Shown in pieces: positions 33,794-45,064 of a stretch of 64,000 nt of DNA. Under the pieces are notes generated by a model, which saw only the letters and a list, made by a program, of their open reading frames with translations, was not told the origin of the DNA and did not search any database. The first letter of the stretch is position 1. Every line of letters starts with the position of its first letter. A program made the position numbers and the translations under genes. The stretch comes from Eleusine coracana subsp. coracana (taxonomy: Eukaryota; Streptophyta; Magnoliopsida; Poales; Poaceae), in the NCBI GenBank assembly GCA_032690845.1, contig CM064426.1, positions 40,418,101-40,482,100 on the forward strand, given 5' to 3'.

Positions 33794-34516
33794 GATATGA
33801 TGGGAGAAAGACTTGGAGACGTGGTGGACCAGCTAGGACGTGGAAGCAAAGGCGGAGACCCAAGCAAAACCGACTTTGAGTCTGTTTTGGGGCCCATGAT
33901 CAGTCTGCAGTAAAACGGATGCCCAGGACGCATACGGACTCGGATTTGGATGTTCTACATATGCACGGAAAGATAAGAAGACCTTTCCAATGTCGTCGAT
34001 CTCATGTCAAAATTCGTCCGGAGTCATCGGGAATCGTCGAAACAAGAGAGGGTCCAGAATCTGTGTCGGTGCTGCATCGCCCGTTTTTGGCCTTTGGATT
34101 TTGTATCCAGTTGAGCCCAATTAGGGGCGTGTCTAGAGGGTCTTGCACGACCCTAGAGTCTTTATATACAGCTGCCACCACACCATTAGGGTTCGGGTTT
34201 TGCTTAGGTTATTCTGTTCATAACAGTTTCGCCATCATCACGGTTTGAGAGACCCCAACTTTGTGAGATTCATAATACATCTACAATTGTGTTGCATTCT
34301 TCTTTGTTCTTGCTTGTGTTCTTGATTCGTAGGCAGCGATTACCGTTCTTGGAGAGGTCAATCATTTTAAGATGACTGATAACCAGAGGAGACGTCGTGC
34401 TATGATCGCGAGGTTTAGAATGTGTTGTTCTGGAGCCAGATCAATTTGTGTGTCACCTCCAACTAAATCAACTTATCCAGAACCTTTCGGAAGATCATGA
34501 ACCGTTTTTCTCATCA
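33598..34516 (+). repeat. CRM-1 3' LTR
   Basis: It begins TCATGAGGACATC; the 5' copy reads TGATGAG, so the terminal TG is mutated. It ends TTCTCATCA, followed by the CCCCA duplication. A TTTATATACA near 34161 may be its TATA box. Confidence 0.88.
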
Positions 34517-34521
34517 CCCCA

Positions 34522-35489
34522 TGTGTATATTGTCGAGGTCCATGTGGTAAGGGGGAGGATCATAGAGACCAGCGATGTGCTCAAGCACATGTCTCACTTG
34601 TGAGTGGAGCACAAGTATCATCTCCATTGCTCTCTCAATTGAGAGCTCATGTCTTCTGTTGATCACCTACTCAAGTAAGAAACACCTCTCAGGAGTTGTA
34701 ATTTGCAGGAGAAGTGTATCAATCACTTCATATGATGGGATCCTCCAAAGACCTCTGAATGAGTTTATCCTACACACAAGATCATAAATGCTTAAGAGAG
34801 TATCACAAAGGTCATCATTCGGATTTCTCACAAATTCACCAAGTTGAAAGATGAGATCCTATTGGTGAGCTCGACGAAGATGCCAAAGTTGATCTTGTGG
34901 TGGAGGATGTGGGGGCGTCGGAACCGTAGTGATAAGATCGATCATCCCGAGTGATTGTGTGAGCATCATCGTCGGTGCCCCTCTCACACCCACGCGTGGT
35001 CCACTCGAAGTGCTTGGTGTAGAACATGGAATGGCACTTGGGGTAGAAATTGATGAAGCACTTGATGAAGAACTTGGTGTATGTCTTGAACCAAAGGGGT
35101 TGTAGAAACTGCTACAAGGCAATCTTGTGGAGGGACTAAGGAAGTTTGAGCTCGAAGCTACTTCCTTTCCTTTTCTTGATGATGCTCCATTGTTTTCCTT
35201 GGAAGTCTTCTCCCCAGTCCAGCTTGTGGTGATCTCCTCATCCTCAAAGAGCAACCCAATCACATCCTCAATAGTAAGATTCTTCTCCATGAGAAGATCA
35301 AGAGTGATGTAGAGTAGCGTGCTGCTCGGGAGCAAAGAGAGGATCTTCTCGACTATCACTTTCTTGAGAAGCTTGAATGATCCTTCATTTGCTTCAATCG
35401 CGTCCACAATACCTCGCAACCGAATAAGACAGTCAAGTAAGTTCTCATTGTCGTTAGCACAAAAAGCACAAAACTCCTCAACAAGTAAG
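34522..35489 (-). pseudogene. Sire-1 gag, middle part
   Basis: Minus strand: FCAFCANDNENLLDCLIRLRG continues in frame from the piece right of Tat-2 (48834). Then comes a copia Gag segment, VEKILSLLPSSTLLYITLDLL, followed by a Ser-rich region (about 35000-35130). From about 34860 leftwards the frame breaks and the text (LIFQLGEFVRNPNDDLCDTLL) is not recognisably Gag, so a further rearrangement may be hidden here. CRM-1 interrupts it at 34521. No zinc knuckle was seen. Confidence 0.75.
35485..35489. repeat. Left target duplication of Tat-2 (GTAAG)
   Basis: This matches GTAAG at 48829-48833. Removing Tat-2 and one copy restores the Sire-1 gag frame. Confidence 0.9.
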
Positions 35490-36726
35490 CATCGAGGGTA
35501 AATACTGGGGTGCCACGTGGCATCTCATAAATGCCCGGGCATCACTCGAATGGGCCCCACATGAAGACATTCACATAACAGTCACGCCTTAGCTAGGAAC
35601 CAGCCACGCCTCGCTCGACTCCTCAATAGGGGTCGTGCGACCTGCTGCATCCGACCCCTCGGGAGAGGTCGAGTGCCCCACTGCGCTACGCTCCGCTCAA
35701 CCCCGCAAAAGGGGTCGGGGCCTCTTACCGCAGGCCCTACCCGATTGTCAGGTGGGCTCAGCCACCTTTGACTCCCGCTAAATGGTGGAACAAAAAGACC
35801 CAAACCAGACCATAAATGGTGGGATGGAGAAACTCGATTACCCTGTCAGGACAAGACATATCCCAACTCCAAGCGTGTTCGGGCAAATATGTCCCGGCGT
35901 CCTAACCCCAGCTAAAGAGGGATGAGCTGGTCAGTGGTCACCAACTACCAACCACTCGGCCATAAATGTCGTACCCGCTGTGCACGCACAATATCAGGGG
36001 GTCAAATCCCCCTGTACGTGTCGCTACGCCCATCGCCACCCACGCCTGCTGACACAAGTGGGTGTGAAAGGGCACTCGATGGTGCCAACTCCCGATGACG
36101 TCCCTCACAGCGGACATGCAGGACAGCCGATGGGTGGCAGGAACGTTCGTCGTCCGGACAACATGACAGTGCCCATGATGCACCTCGCCACTCATGACAG
36201 AGCACGCCATCAACAAGAACAAGGAAGACGCGGCCTATCGACGAAAGATGAGGGCACGCCCGAGCACAGTGCCCTCCATCTGACACGGCGGCCAGGACAA
36301 GGGACCCACTAGGACCGACGACCACGCCGCCTACCGGAGCTTCGCCTTCTCCTGCATGCCTCCACCAACTCTATATGTGTAGGACCCCGTCCTTCTGTCT
36401 CTCTCCCTCTCTATAAATGGGCCTGTTTTCCTTGGAGTATAAAAGGGGAGGGGGTACCCACTCTTCTAAACGACGAAAAATAGAGGTGCACACACCCACG
36501 CTCGCGCTACACACACCATCGACATTGGAGACCTAGAGTTTCTCTCCTCTCTCGCCACCATTGTAACCCACTCTGAAGCAAGTAACACGAGCAAGCCACA
36601 GAACTGGACGTAGGGGTCTTCCCTGAACTAGTATAATCCCCTGTGTCCTCTTGCTTAGCCATCGCCGAGCCTGAAATGCACATCCACATGAACAAATTCT
36701 ACTGGTCGGTGATCTAAACGCCGATA
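35490..36726 (+). repeat. Tat-2 5' LTR
   Basis: It starts CATCGAGGGTAAATAC, where the 3' copy has TGTCGAGGG, so the terminal TG is lost by mutation. It ends CGCCGATA (3' copy CGACA). It aligns with 47533-48828, and is shorter mainly around 35580-35640 and 35760-35790. Confidence 0.9.
36438..36446 (+). promoter_or_regulatory. TATA box of the Tat-2 5' LTR
   Basis: TATAAAAGG preceded by CTTGGAG. It is identical in the 3' LTR at 48540-48548. Confidence 0.7.
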
Positions 36727-36746
36727 GTTGGCGTGCTAGGTAGGGG
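36727..36746 (+). other. Tat-2 primer-binding site
   Basis: GTTGGCGTGCTAGGTAGGGG directly follows the LTR. It is of the same kind as the Tat-1 site at 2315-2334. I did not assign the tRNA. Confidence 0.75.
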
Positions 36747-36784
36747 TCTTTTGTGAGTTTTTGTCTTGTCACTTCCCCGCTCAG

Positions 36785-37489
36785 ATGGCCACTTCGTCCA
36801 CCTTCTAGGCTCCCGGGAGCAGCATGTTCTTCGGGAGCCTGGAGTTCGTCGCCACTGCGGACCGGAAGCTGCTGTGTCTCAGCATCCCAGTTTCTTCGGC
36901 TCCTCCATCCCCGGCACCCGCTCCGAAGGCGATGTGTTCATGGTGGCTCGAGGATGAAGATGACATGCTTGACTGCACAGTCATAGTAGACAGGACACTA
37001 TGACTCGTCGACGAGTCGCTCCCGGACCCCATCGTAGCTGCCGACACGGTTGCCAACAAGGATATGTGCGCGGTCAAGCTTGCGCCGGCCAGGCTGCATG
37101 TCACAAGCCTCTCCACGACATCACCTAGGTATGGTGATCAGCTTTGGCTCCACCTGGAGCACTACTTGGGCCCTGTGCCCAACCAGGATAACCTCTGCTC
37201 CTTCGTGTTCTCCTTGGCGAACATCCACGGGCAGCTCCTCGGGAGAGAGCTCCTCCACCCGAGGCGGCTTCTCGAGGCCCCTTCAGGGGGCTACCCGCGT
37301 GGCCTTTGGAAAACTGTAGGGTGCATCCAGGACACAACCGTCAGATGCCCGGTATTCGCTCTTGCGGATCCGGGCTTCGTCAGCGTGATCGATCACCCCG
37401 ATGACTCCCTCTTTGACCTCCTCGATGTGGGGTCATGTGAAGACTCCGACTTCGGGAGCTACGCGGGAAGCTGAAGCTCCCCATGCAGA
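36785..37489 (+). pseudogene. Tat-2 gag, N-terminal part
   Basis: It probably starts at ATG 36785 (MATSSTF, then a stop). Downstream frames include MCAVKLAPARLHVTSLSTTS (37064) through GFVSVIDHPDDSLFDLLDVG to about 37474. The text has no clear domain; Tat-group Gags have such a variable N-terminal region. The Tek-family solo LTR is inserted right after it. Confidence 0.65.
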
Positions 37490-37494
37490 TGCCA

Positions 37495-40400
37495 TGTGGT
37501 GCCCCTTCCCGGAGGATCGAGGTCCCGACGGTACTGATAACGCAGACACTTGATAATACAACATTGGTTCGAATTTAAGTTGAATATTACATCAATAAGT
37601 TCTTAGAGTGCAGCGGAATATTACAAGTTCATAATGTTTTGAAAACAGCGGAAGCAAATCATGATAAGAAGCTACGAGCTCGACGATACAGCATAGTAAT
37701 GGTTCATTCCCGAAGAACCATCACTCTAGCATCACACATCAATACTACGGCGGCGAGTCGGACTCCCAGTGGGCAGTCCAACCCTCAGGGACTTGCATGT
37801 CCCAGGGTAGCACATTCTCAGGCAATTCTACCTCTTCATTACCTGAAAACAACAGTGGCACAAAGCCTGAGTACTAATTACTCAGCAAGACTTACCCGTC
37901 GGACTCTAAGCATGCAAAGGCTCTAATAGGTGGCTTGTTTGAAAAGACTCGCACTAAGCAACCTATTAGTTCTATCAGGTTTTATTCATCAAGTTAATTG
38001 GGTAGAGCAGAATATAACTTTAGTTGCAACAATAAGATAATAAAGCAATACATAAGTAAGTACAACATAGGAGCCATAAGAGTATTGTCAACAATAAGCA
38101 TCATAATCAATTCCCAAGTACCATGTGCAACTACGTGATGACTCAGTCACCAAGTGGTACTCATTACTGCGAGGGACAGCAATTGCAATTGATTTTTCAC
38201 CAGCTGGTATGACCCGAGATACACGACACATACGCACCAATTAAGGTCGTATATGGCAACCTTTCGCAAGGATGAAAAACAACTTGGTCCGGGTCTAGTC
38301 TCAGTGAGTGGGCATGCCGTCCTGCCATCAGTATTTCACGGTATGAACCGCCCACTCCAGCAGCAGAAGGGTCAATGACCACTGTACTAGGTACCGTCCT
38401 CATTGCCATGTCAATGCTACATCGGTTTACTAGTGCCCATAGACTAGCATGCATTCGGTACTGTTCAATACTTGACCAAGGGGCCGACCACGGACGGGTC
38501 CTAGGTTCGACAAGGCAGGGCTACCACAGTCAACACCCATGTATTGCTGCAAACCTACACATGCATCTTCCCTGCCCGGTCATATCATCTAAATAAACTT
38601 CTTTTATAGATCCCATTCCAGTGGTCAAGTTCATTTCTTAGTAATAATAATGCCCAATGAGCCTATTCATTACTAAGCTTAGCATAACAGTACCGATACT
38701 ACCAAGTTCTAATGACAGTGGTATAGGTCATTTGGGTATCATGCAAGGTGGGTTCCAATCAACTCCTATGACCTAATGCAACAATAATCACAGACACTAG
38801 TAATATTGAAAACTAGCAACTTTATAAATCGCGAATAAAAGCTGAGGCTTGCCTGGATTGACACTAGTGTTAGCGACTTCAACCTCTTGTTCCTGAGACT
38901 CAGTCTCCTTCTGATGATCCTCTTCGGGCTCCGGGTTGTCGTTGCCTATATGATGACAAAGGTGTTAACGGTATTGTCATAACACCGTTGTATGCAATGA
39001 TATGATACATGCAAGCACATTGTGTTTTGATGTCGATAAATTATTATTATGTTCTCGAAGCCATATGCTTCAATGTTCTTGAAGCTATATGCTTCAAAGA
39101 AGCAAATTAGAGTTTCATCATTTTATGTGTGTTAATCACTTATTTAGGGTTGTTATAGTCTTTCAGAATAATTAAGCAATTAAAATAGTAACCAATAGAT
39201 TCTGGACTTGAGTGATTTATCATGAACAGGGACATAGATGAATTGTATTTTTACCAATTTACAGCCTCTGGATATAATTACTCTAATTACTAGCATTTAT
39301 TCAATTAAAATAGTGGTAAGAGCAATTAATTTAATTTAATTAAGTAAATTTAGGTTTCTAGACTTGTGTAATTTACTGAGCACAAAGACTTGTGTGAGTT
39401 ATTTTTGTGCCAAGCGGCAGGGGCCAATTAATTATAAAGTAATTACTAGAATTAATTTAAGTAAACACACTATTAAATTCCAGAGCCTAAAATAATTCAT
39501 ATTTTGCCAAACCAAAATTTGTGGTGGTAGATAAGCATCGTTTTACTAAGCATGCCAAAAAAAAAGATCTAATTCCATTCCTAGAATTTCTGATGAATTA
39601 ATTTGTGTTTTCACAATTTAATGAATTAACATAAATACATGAACAGAGGCTAAGATTTATCATTTTACTAAAATAGAGCTCTTCAAGGTGAACCTAACAA
39701 ATTTTGTTTGGGCTTCATTGGAGTTAAACTTGATTTACTAGGAGTTTTCAAAGTTTTATGCATTTTCTGGGATTTCCTGGGTAATTCCGGTTTTAACTAA
39801 TGACACGTCGGTGCCATGTGGCAGCCACGTCAGTGCCATGTGGGTTCCAGCTCAGCTGCCAGGAGGATGCCAGTCAGCCCGCCGGAGCTGGGCGGCACGC
39901 GGCCAGAGAGCTCACTGCCGGTGGCTGCGCGGGGTGAAAACTCCCCGCGGGGGCAGAAAAATGACGCGCACGTCTGGGCGGACAGTAGGGTGGGGTTCGC
40001 GAGAACGGGATCTCACCGGAAGATGGTTGTCGGCGAGAGACAACAAAGCAGAGGTCTTTGGCGGGGTCGCGGGGATGGCTCGGAGCAGCAGGACGGACAG
40101 GGTCGGGTTCTACAGCTTCAGGGCGATTCGGGAAGGCTCGGCCTCACGTCGGTTTGCATGGGAGGAGGCTGAAAGCAGGGGCTCGTCATGGAGGCGGCTT
40201 CGGTGATCGGCGGCAATGGTTCAGGGCCGGGGAAAAAGCAGAATGCCGACGACTTGCACATGAAAACAGGAAGGAGTTAAGGCGAGCTCGTTCGCCCGAG
40301 AGTTGCGCAAACGATAGAGGAGGAAAGAGGGAATGAGGCTCACCGGAGATGGCCAATTTCGGTCGACAACAGAGGAAGTCACTGGAACTGTGGGTCTTGG

Positions 40401-40916
40401 TATTTCTTCAATTGGATTGAGCTCAAGCAGGGAGTCACCTTGACTCCAAACCGTTGGACCGGAACTATGGGTCCCTGGTCAAACTAGTTTTTTAATAAAT
40501 CAAAATAAAATAGCTAGAGATTTCCTAAAATGGTGAAAATTGGTGGGCTGGCTATTTAAATGGTGGGAAACACCCTGGTGAATTTTATTTGAAATTTCCA
40601 TAAACATATTTTTAGAATTTATTAAATGCATTAATTAGTTACTTAAAAATTAATTATTTAATTAAGGGTCTTGCCAAGTAGATAAAATGCCCAATAAATT
40701 CCTAATATTTTATTTTATTATTACCAAACTGATGATGAATTTATTTGGCATGAGTTGTATTGAAATTTTTGAATTGCTTCAATAACTTGGTTGCAGGGTT
40801 TTTATTTGCCTAGAATTAATTCAAAAGGGAGTGAGTCTTATTATTTCATGCTATGTTGTTCATGATCTATGCTCTTCATGTTGGTTAAATGAAAGTGAGA
40901 CACCTGGGGTGTCACA
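37495..40916 (-). repeat. Solo LTR of the Tek-1 family inside Tat-2 gag
   Basis: It starts TGTGGTGCCCC and ends GGTGTCACA, with target duplication TGCCA (37490-37494 and 40917-40921). It aligns with both Tek-1 LTRs over its length, in the same orientation. There is no internal element sequence, so it is a solo LTR formed by LTR-LTR recombination. Its termini (TGTG...CACA) define the true ends of the family's LTR. It is more divergent from the Tek-1 pair than they are from each other. Confidence 0.92.
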
Positions 40917-42650
40917 TGCCATATGGTGCAACCCGCGCCACCGTCAACGACGGGTGGCACCGGAACCTCGACCATTGGAGCCTTGGCGAACCCTGGAACT
41001 CCCACCCCGACAAACCTGGCGATGGGCGTAGGGACGAGCGAGGCGGTTATCAACATCCCAATCATCGCTGCCAGACGACCGCAGCTCGTCACCGACATAA
41101 CAAATCCTCAGCAGCGCCTAAGGGCCCACCAACCGGAGTTGGAGGAGGCCCGGCGCCATCTCGAGCATGAGAAGGAAGAAATCAACCACGAGTTGGCCCG
41201 CTCTAGCACAGGCGGGCGCGCTCACCCCATGGCTCGCGACGTCCACTGGCGCATCATCGCTGACGATCAGGGGTCCTCGCAGTTCGCTCGTGCGGGGCAA
41301 AACATAGCGGCAACTGCCACGCTGCTCAAAACTCTCCCCGAGCCCACAACACTGGAGTCCCAACAGGCCCAACGGAAAGTTGTGACGCTCCTGGCCAAGG
41401 CCACTGAGCTCCAAGTGGAGAGCTCGCTGAGGCAAGTCGCCCAATCCAGCCAGCAGAAAATCCACGTCCAGGTGAGCAGCGGTAGGCAGCGCCATTGTGT
41501 CACAACAACTTTTGGTCCGGCAGCCAGCTCCGACGGGCGGCACGCCCAAGAAGGCTCTGGTCCACGACCGAGTCGGGCCAAAGTACAATGCGCGCCATAT
41601 GCTCAAGGTGCATTGGCGCGAGAGGTAGTGGCTGAACAAGGAAAGGGGTCGTCAGCCACACCTCTAGGGACGGTACGACGACACCAATGACAAAAGATAG
41701 AAGCCCGAGCCCTCCCAAGCCGCGGGTTTTCAGCCCATGAATCCGTAGCGCCGAGTTCCCTCAACGCTTCCGAGCACCCACGACCGTCACCAAATATGCA
41801 GGCGAAACGGACCCGGGCCTTTGGCTCGATGACTACCGCCTCGCGTGTCAGGAAGGGGGAGCCATCAATGACCTCACCATCATCTGCAACCTCCCTTTGT
41901 ACCTCACGGACTCATCCCCCACCTGGCTCAAGCACCTCCCTGAAGGACAGATCTATGACCGGGGCGATTTGAGGGACATCTTCATTGGAAACTTCCAGGG
42001 GACTTACGTCCGGCCAAGCAACCCCTAGGACCTCAAGAACTGTCGACAGAAAGCTGGAGAGTCCCTCAGGGACTATATCCGGCGCTTTAGTAAGAAGTGC
42101 AAGGAGCTGCCCAATGTGCACCATGCGGACGTCGTCGGAGCCTTCATCTCCGGCACCACCTCGGACCAGATCATCCATGAGCTGGGATGAAAGGGCCCAC
42201 GCACGATGTGAGAACTCCTGGACATTGCCACGAGTTTTGCCTCCGGGGAGGAGTGTCTTAGCCGTCCTCCGGCACGCCCCCCAGGGAAAAGGAAAGGGCA
42301 AGCGGGATGACCAAGCTGGCGACGGTCCTTCCAACTGTCCGAAGAAGAAGACGAAGAAGAAGAAGGCACGGTCTACACGTGACCTAGTCGTGGCCGCCGC
42401 TGAGGGCAAGCCGCCAAGGCCGCCGACGGGGGAGGTGCCAAACCACTTCGAGAAGAAGTGGAACGGCCCGTGCCCCAACAACGGGTTCCCCGTCAAACAC
42501 CTCCTCAAAGACTGCTCAATGATGAAAAAGTTGCTTCGGGAAGAGGCCAAGAAGGGAGACCCAGAGAAAGCGTCGAAGCCGGGGGTCCAAGACCCCGTTG
42601 ACGGCGAAGACGAGCAAGGGGGGACCAGTGTTCCCCAATCCCAAAGCCTA
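40917..42650 (+). pseudogene. Tat-2 gag, main part
   Basis: An open frame from 40923 to 41690 holds a Pro/Thr-rich then helical charged segment (RAHQPELEEARRHLEHEKEE). After stops the Gag core appears from about 41760: TKYAGETDPGLWLDDYRLAC, LPLYLTDSSPTWLKHLP, DLRDIFIGNFQGTYVRPSNP, GESLRDYIRRFSKKCKELP and ADVVGAFISGTTSDQIIHEL. This is the conserved capsid block of RIRE2-like Tat elements. The 3' part, with a lysine-rich run near 42340-42380, is broken over several frames and I could not find an intact zinc knuckle, although NHFEKKWNGPCPNNGFPVKH (about 42445) may be its remains. Confidence 0.85.
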
Positions 42651-43300
42651 TCATATGATCTTCATAGGGCCTGAGTCCCCAGGAAGCCTCCGCACCTCCA
42701 AGCTCGAGCATCACGTGGTCTTTGCTGAGGGGCCTACCACTCCGGCTTTCCTAAAGTCGGACCTGCCGATCATGTTCGACCGGTCGGATCACCCTCAACA
42801 CATACCACGGCCGGGCCGCTACCCCCTCATGGTCGACCCCATCATTGTTGCGTCCGCCTATCCAAGGTGATGATGGACGAGGGAGCTGCATCAATATCAT
42901 GTATGCTGATACGCTTGACCTGCTCAGGATCGACCGATCAAGCCTCCAACCGGCTGGTGCACCCTTCCACGGGATCATCCCGGGGCGGCAAGCCATGCCT
43001 CATGGTTGGATCAACTTACCCATCACATTAGGGACTCCATCCAACTTCTGAATCGAGACCCTCGTCTTTGAGGTTGTCGATTTCCCGGGAGTGTATCACG
43101 CTCTCTTGGGATGCCCATGCCATGTCAAGTTCATGGCCATTCTCAACTACACCTACCTGAAGCTCAAAATGCTGGACCCTAAAAGGGTCATCACCTTCAG
43201 CGCCTCCCTCCAGCGCACTTTTCATTATGAGACGGAGAATGGCAACCTCGCTGTCGCCATGGTGGCTTCCACGGGAGAGCTCGAGGGGATCTGAGCCAGC
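42651..43300 (+). pseudogene. Tat-2 aspartic protease region
   Basis: PGRYPLMVDPIIVAS (about 42810) leads to the retropepsin active-site block near 42860-42910, readable as MMDEGASINIMYADTLDLL with a small frame break. In the family this is an L-D-G-G-S-S or L-D-G-G-A-S motif, so Gly is replaced by Glu. APFHGIIPGRQAMPHGWINL, ITLGTPSNF, TLVFEVVDFPGVYHALLGCP and KFMAILNYTYLKLKM follow. The frame ends with a stop at about 43294. Confidence 0.85.
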
Positions 43301-44655
43301 CTTGACGAAGGTACCCCTGATGCCAGTCAAAAGAACGCGTCGTTCAAGCCTACAGAAAACACGAGAGAGGTGCAGATCGACCCCGAGGGCGACAAGGACA
43401 AGACGGTGAGAGTGGGGGCGTCCCTCACTCCCAAATAGGAAGGCGCGCTCATCGACTTTCTCTGCGCCAACGCTAATGTTTTTGCGTGGAAACCGTTGGA
43501 CATGCCCGGCATACCGAGGGAAGTCACCGAGCACTCCTTGAACATGAGGCTGGGTTCCTGACCAGTGAAGCAACGCCTACGCCGCTTCGACGAGGAGAAG
43601 CGCAGGGCAATCAGGGAGGTGATCACGAAGCTCCAGGCGGCCAGGTTTATCAAAGAGGTGTATCATCCCGAGTGGTTAGCTAATCATGTCCTTGTAAGGA
43701 TGAAGAATGGGAAATGGACAATGTGTATTGACTATACAAGCCTGAATAAGGCATGTTCGAAGGACCCTCTCCCTTTGCCACGCATAGACCAGATAGTTGA
43801 CTCGACGGTGGGATGTGAGACTCTTTGTTTCCTAGACGCATACTCTGGGTATCATCAGATCGTGATGACAGAATCCGACCAGCTCACGACATCTTTCATC
43901 ATGCCATTTGGCTCTTACTGCTACGTAACGAAGCCCTTCGGGCTCAAGAATGCTGGTGCGACTTTCCAGCATTGCATGCAACGGTGCTTTGACCATTTGA
44001 TTGGTCACACTGTTGAGGCCTACGTGGATGACATCGTTGTCAAATCCAACAAGGTAGATACCCTCGTGGTCGACCTTGAGCGTGTCTTTGTCAAACTGCA
44101 CACAAATGGCGTAAAACTCAACCCCGAGAAGTGCGCCTTTAGGGTCCCGAGAGGGATGCTTCTCGGGTTCATTGTCTCCGAGCGAGGCATCGAGGCCAAC
44201 CCCGAGAAGATATACATGATTGAGTGTATGGGCCTGGTTCAGAACCTCAAGGGGCTGCAACGCCTTATGGGTTGCCTTGCGGCGTTGAGTCGTTTCATCT
44301 CGTGCCTCGGCGAGAGGGTGCTTCTGTTGTACAGACTCCTGAAGAAGTGGACCCCTGAAGTGCAAACCGCCCTCAACGATGTCAAGCTCATCCTGAGCAA
44401 CACCCCAGTACTAACTCCCCTGACTCCTGGAGAGGTGTTGCTACTATATATAGCAGCACCAACCCAAGTCGTAAGCTCGACGCTCGTAGTCAAGCAAGAA
44501 AGGGAGGGTCATGCCCTCAAAGTCCAACACCCCGTCTACTATGTCAGCGAGGTCATGTCCGACTCGAAGACCAGATATCCTCAGATCCTCAAGATCCTCT
44601 ATGCGGTGATGGTGGCGCGGCCTAAACTCCGACACTACTTCGATTCCCACACAAA
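43301..44655 (+). pseudogene. Tat-2 reverse transcriptase and truncated RNase H
   Basis: The RT lead-in (LIDFLCANANVFAWKPLDMP, IPREVTEHSLNM) ends in a TGA at 43559; the long frame 43565-44671 then holds FIKEVYHPEWLANHVLV, WTMCIDYTSLNKACSKDPLP, FLDAYSGYHQIVM (first Asp), KPFGLKNAGATFQHCMQRCF and AYVDDIVVKSN with an intact YVDD. RNase H begins (VLLLYIAAPTQVVSSTLVVK, YYVSEVMSDSKTRYPQILK, LRHYFDSHT) and stops abruptly at about 44655, where a deletion joins it to the antisense ORF. The RT domain itself, 368 codons, has no internal stop and is the best-preserved coding block in the window. Confidence 0.92.
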
Positions 44656-45064
44656 GGATGAGATGTGTTGAATCCCATTGGGATTCAGATGTTGTAGCTC
44701 CGCCCCGTAGTGATGGAGCAGACCCATGAGGAAGTCGTGCACCGGCCTTCCGAGCCCGTGCTCATGGAAGGGGATAAAACGACACCACGTAGCCTATCGG
44801 GGGCTCCGGCCGCATCTTGTTCCCCGGCACAATCCACTCCACCGCCCCGAAAAGGGGGGCGAGGAGCCTGGCCTGGACGAGTCCCTCCTGCTCCTTCTTC
44901 ATCATCGTAGATCGGAAGAACACCGACATGGTGGCGGCAAGACGATGGCGTAGAAGCGAGACGAACAAAAGGAAGACGAAGGACTCGGTGTCAAGGGACT
45001 TAAATAGGGGGCTGGACCCGAAGCATGATCGAAATGAACTGTGGGAAATCCGTCCATTACCCAC
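44656..45064 (-). pseudogene. Antisense ORF of Tat-2 (plant gypsy-associated Transposase_28-like protein), truncated
   Basis: Minus strand from 45064: MGNGRISHSSFRS..., with AVEWIVPGNKMRPEPPIGYV, then after a +1 shift near 44765 HEHGLGRPVHDFLMGLLHHY and GAELQHLNPNGIQHIS. This series (a P-x-G-Y segment, an H-E-x-G-x-G-x-P segment, L-L-H-Y and L-N-P-N-x-I) is the N-terminal signature of the family Pfam calls putative gypsy-type transposon (PF04195), found as an antisense ORF between pol and the 3' LTR in Tat elements. Only about 130 codons remain; it is cut at the junction with RNase H. The function is unknown. Confidence 0.75.

Larger units (their letters stand above)
26775..34516 (+). mobile_element. 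CRM-1: CRM-type chromovirus (Ty3/gypsy), near full length
   Basis: The element is 7.74 kb with LTRs 26775-27696 and 33598-34516 and target duplication CCCCA (26770-26774 and 34517-34521). It carries a complete order of gag, protease, RT, RNase H and integrase. The reading frame continues through the polypurine tract into the 3' LTR, an arrangement I associate with CRM centromeric retrotransposons. Two frameshifts, several stops and altered catalytic residues mark it as inactive. It is inserted in Sire-1. Confidence 0.88.

Noticed and set aside
2360..40916. Three 3.4-3.8 kb near-identical blocks as segmental duplications
   Set aside because: Each has TG...CA termini, two are correctly linked to a primer site and a polypurine tract, and the third has its own 5-bp TSD. 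They are LTRs.
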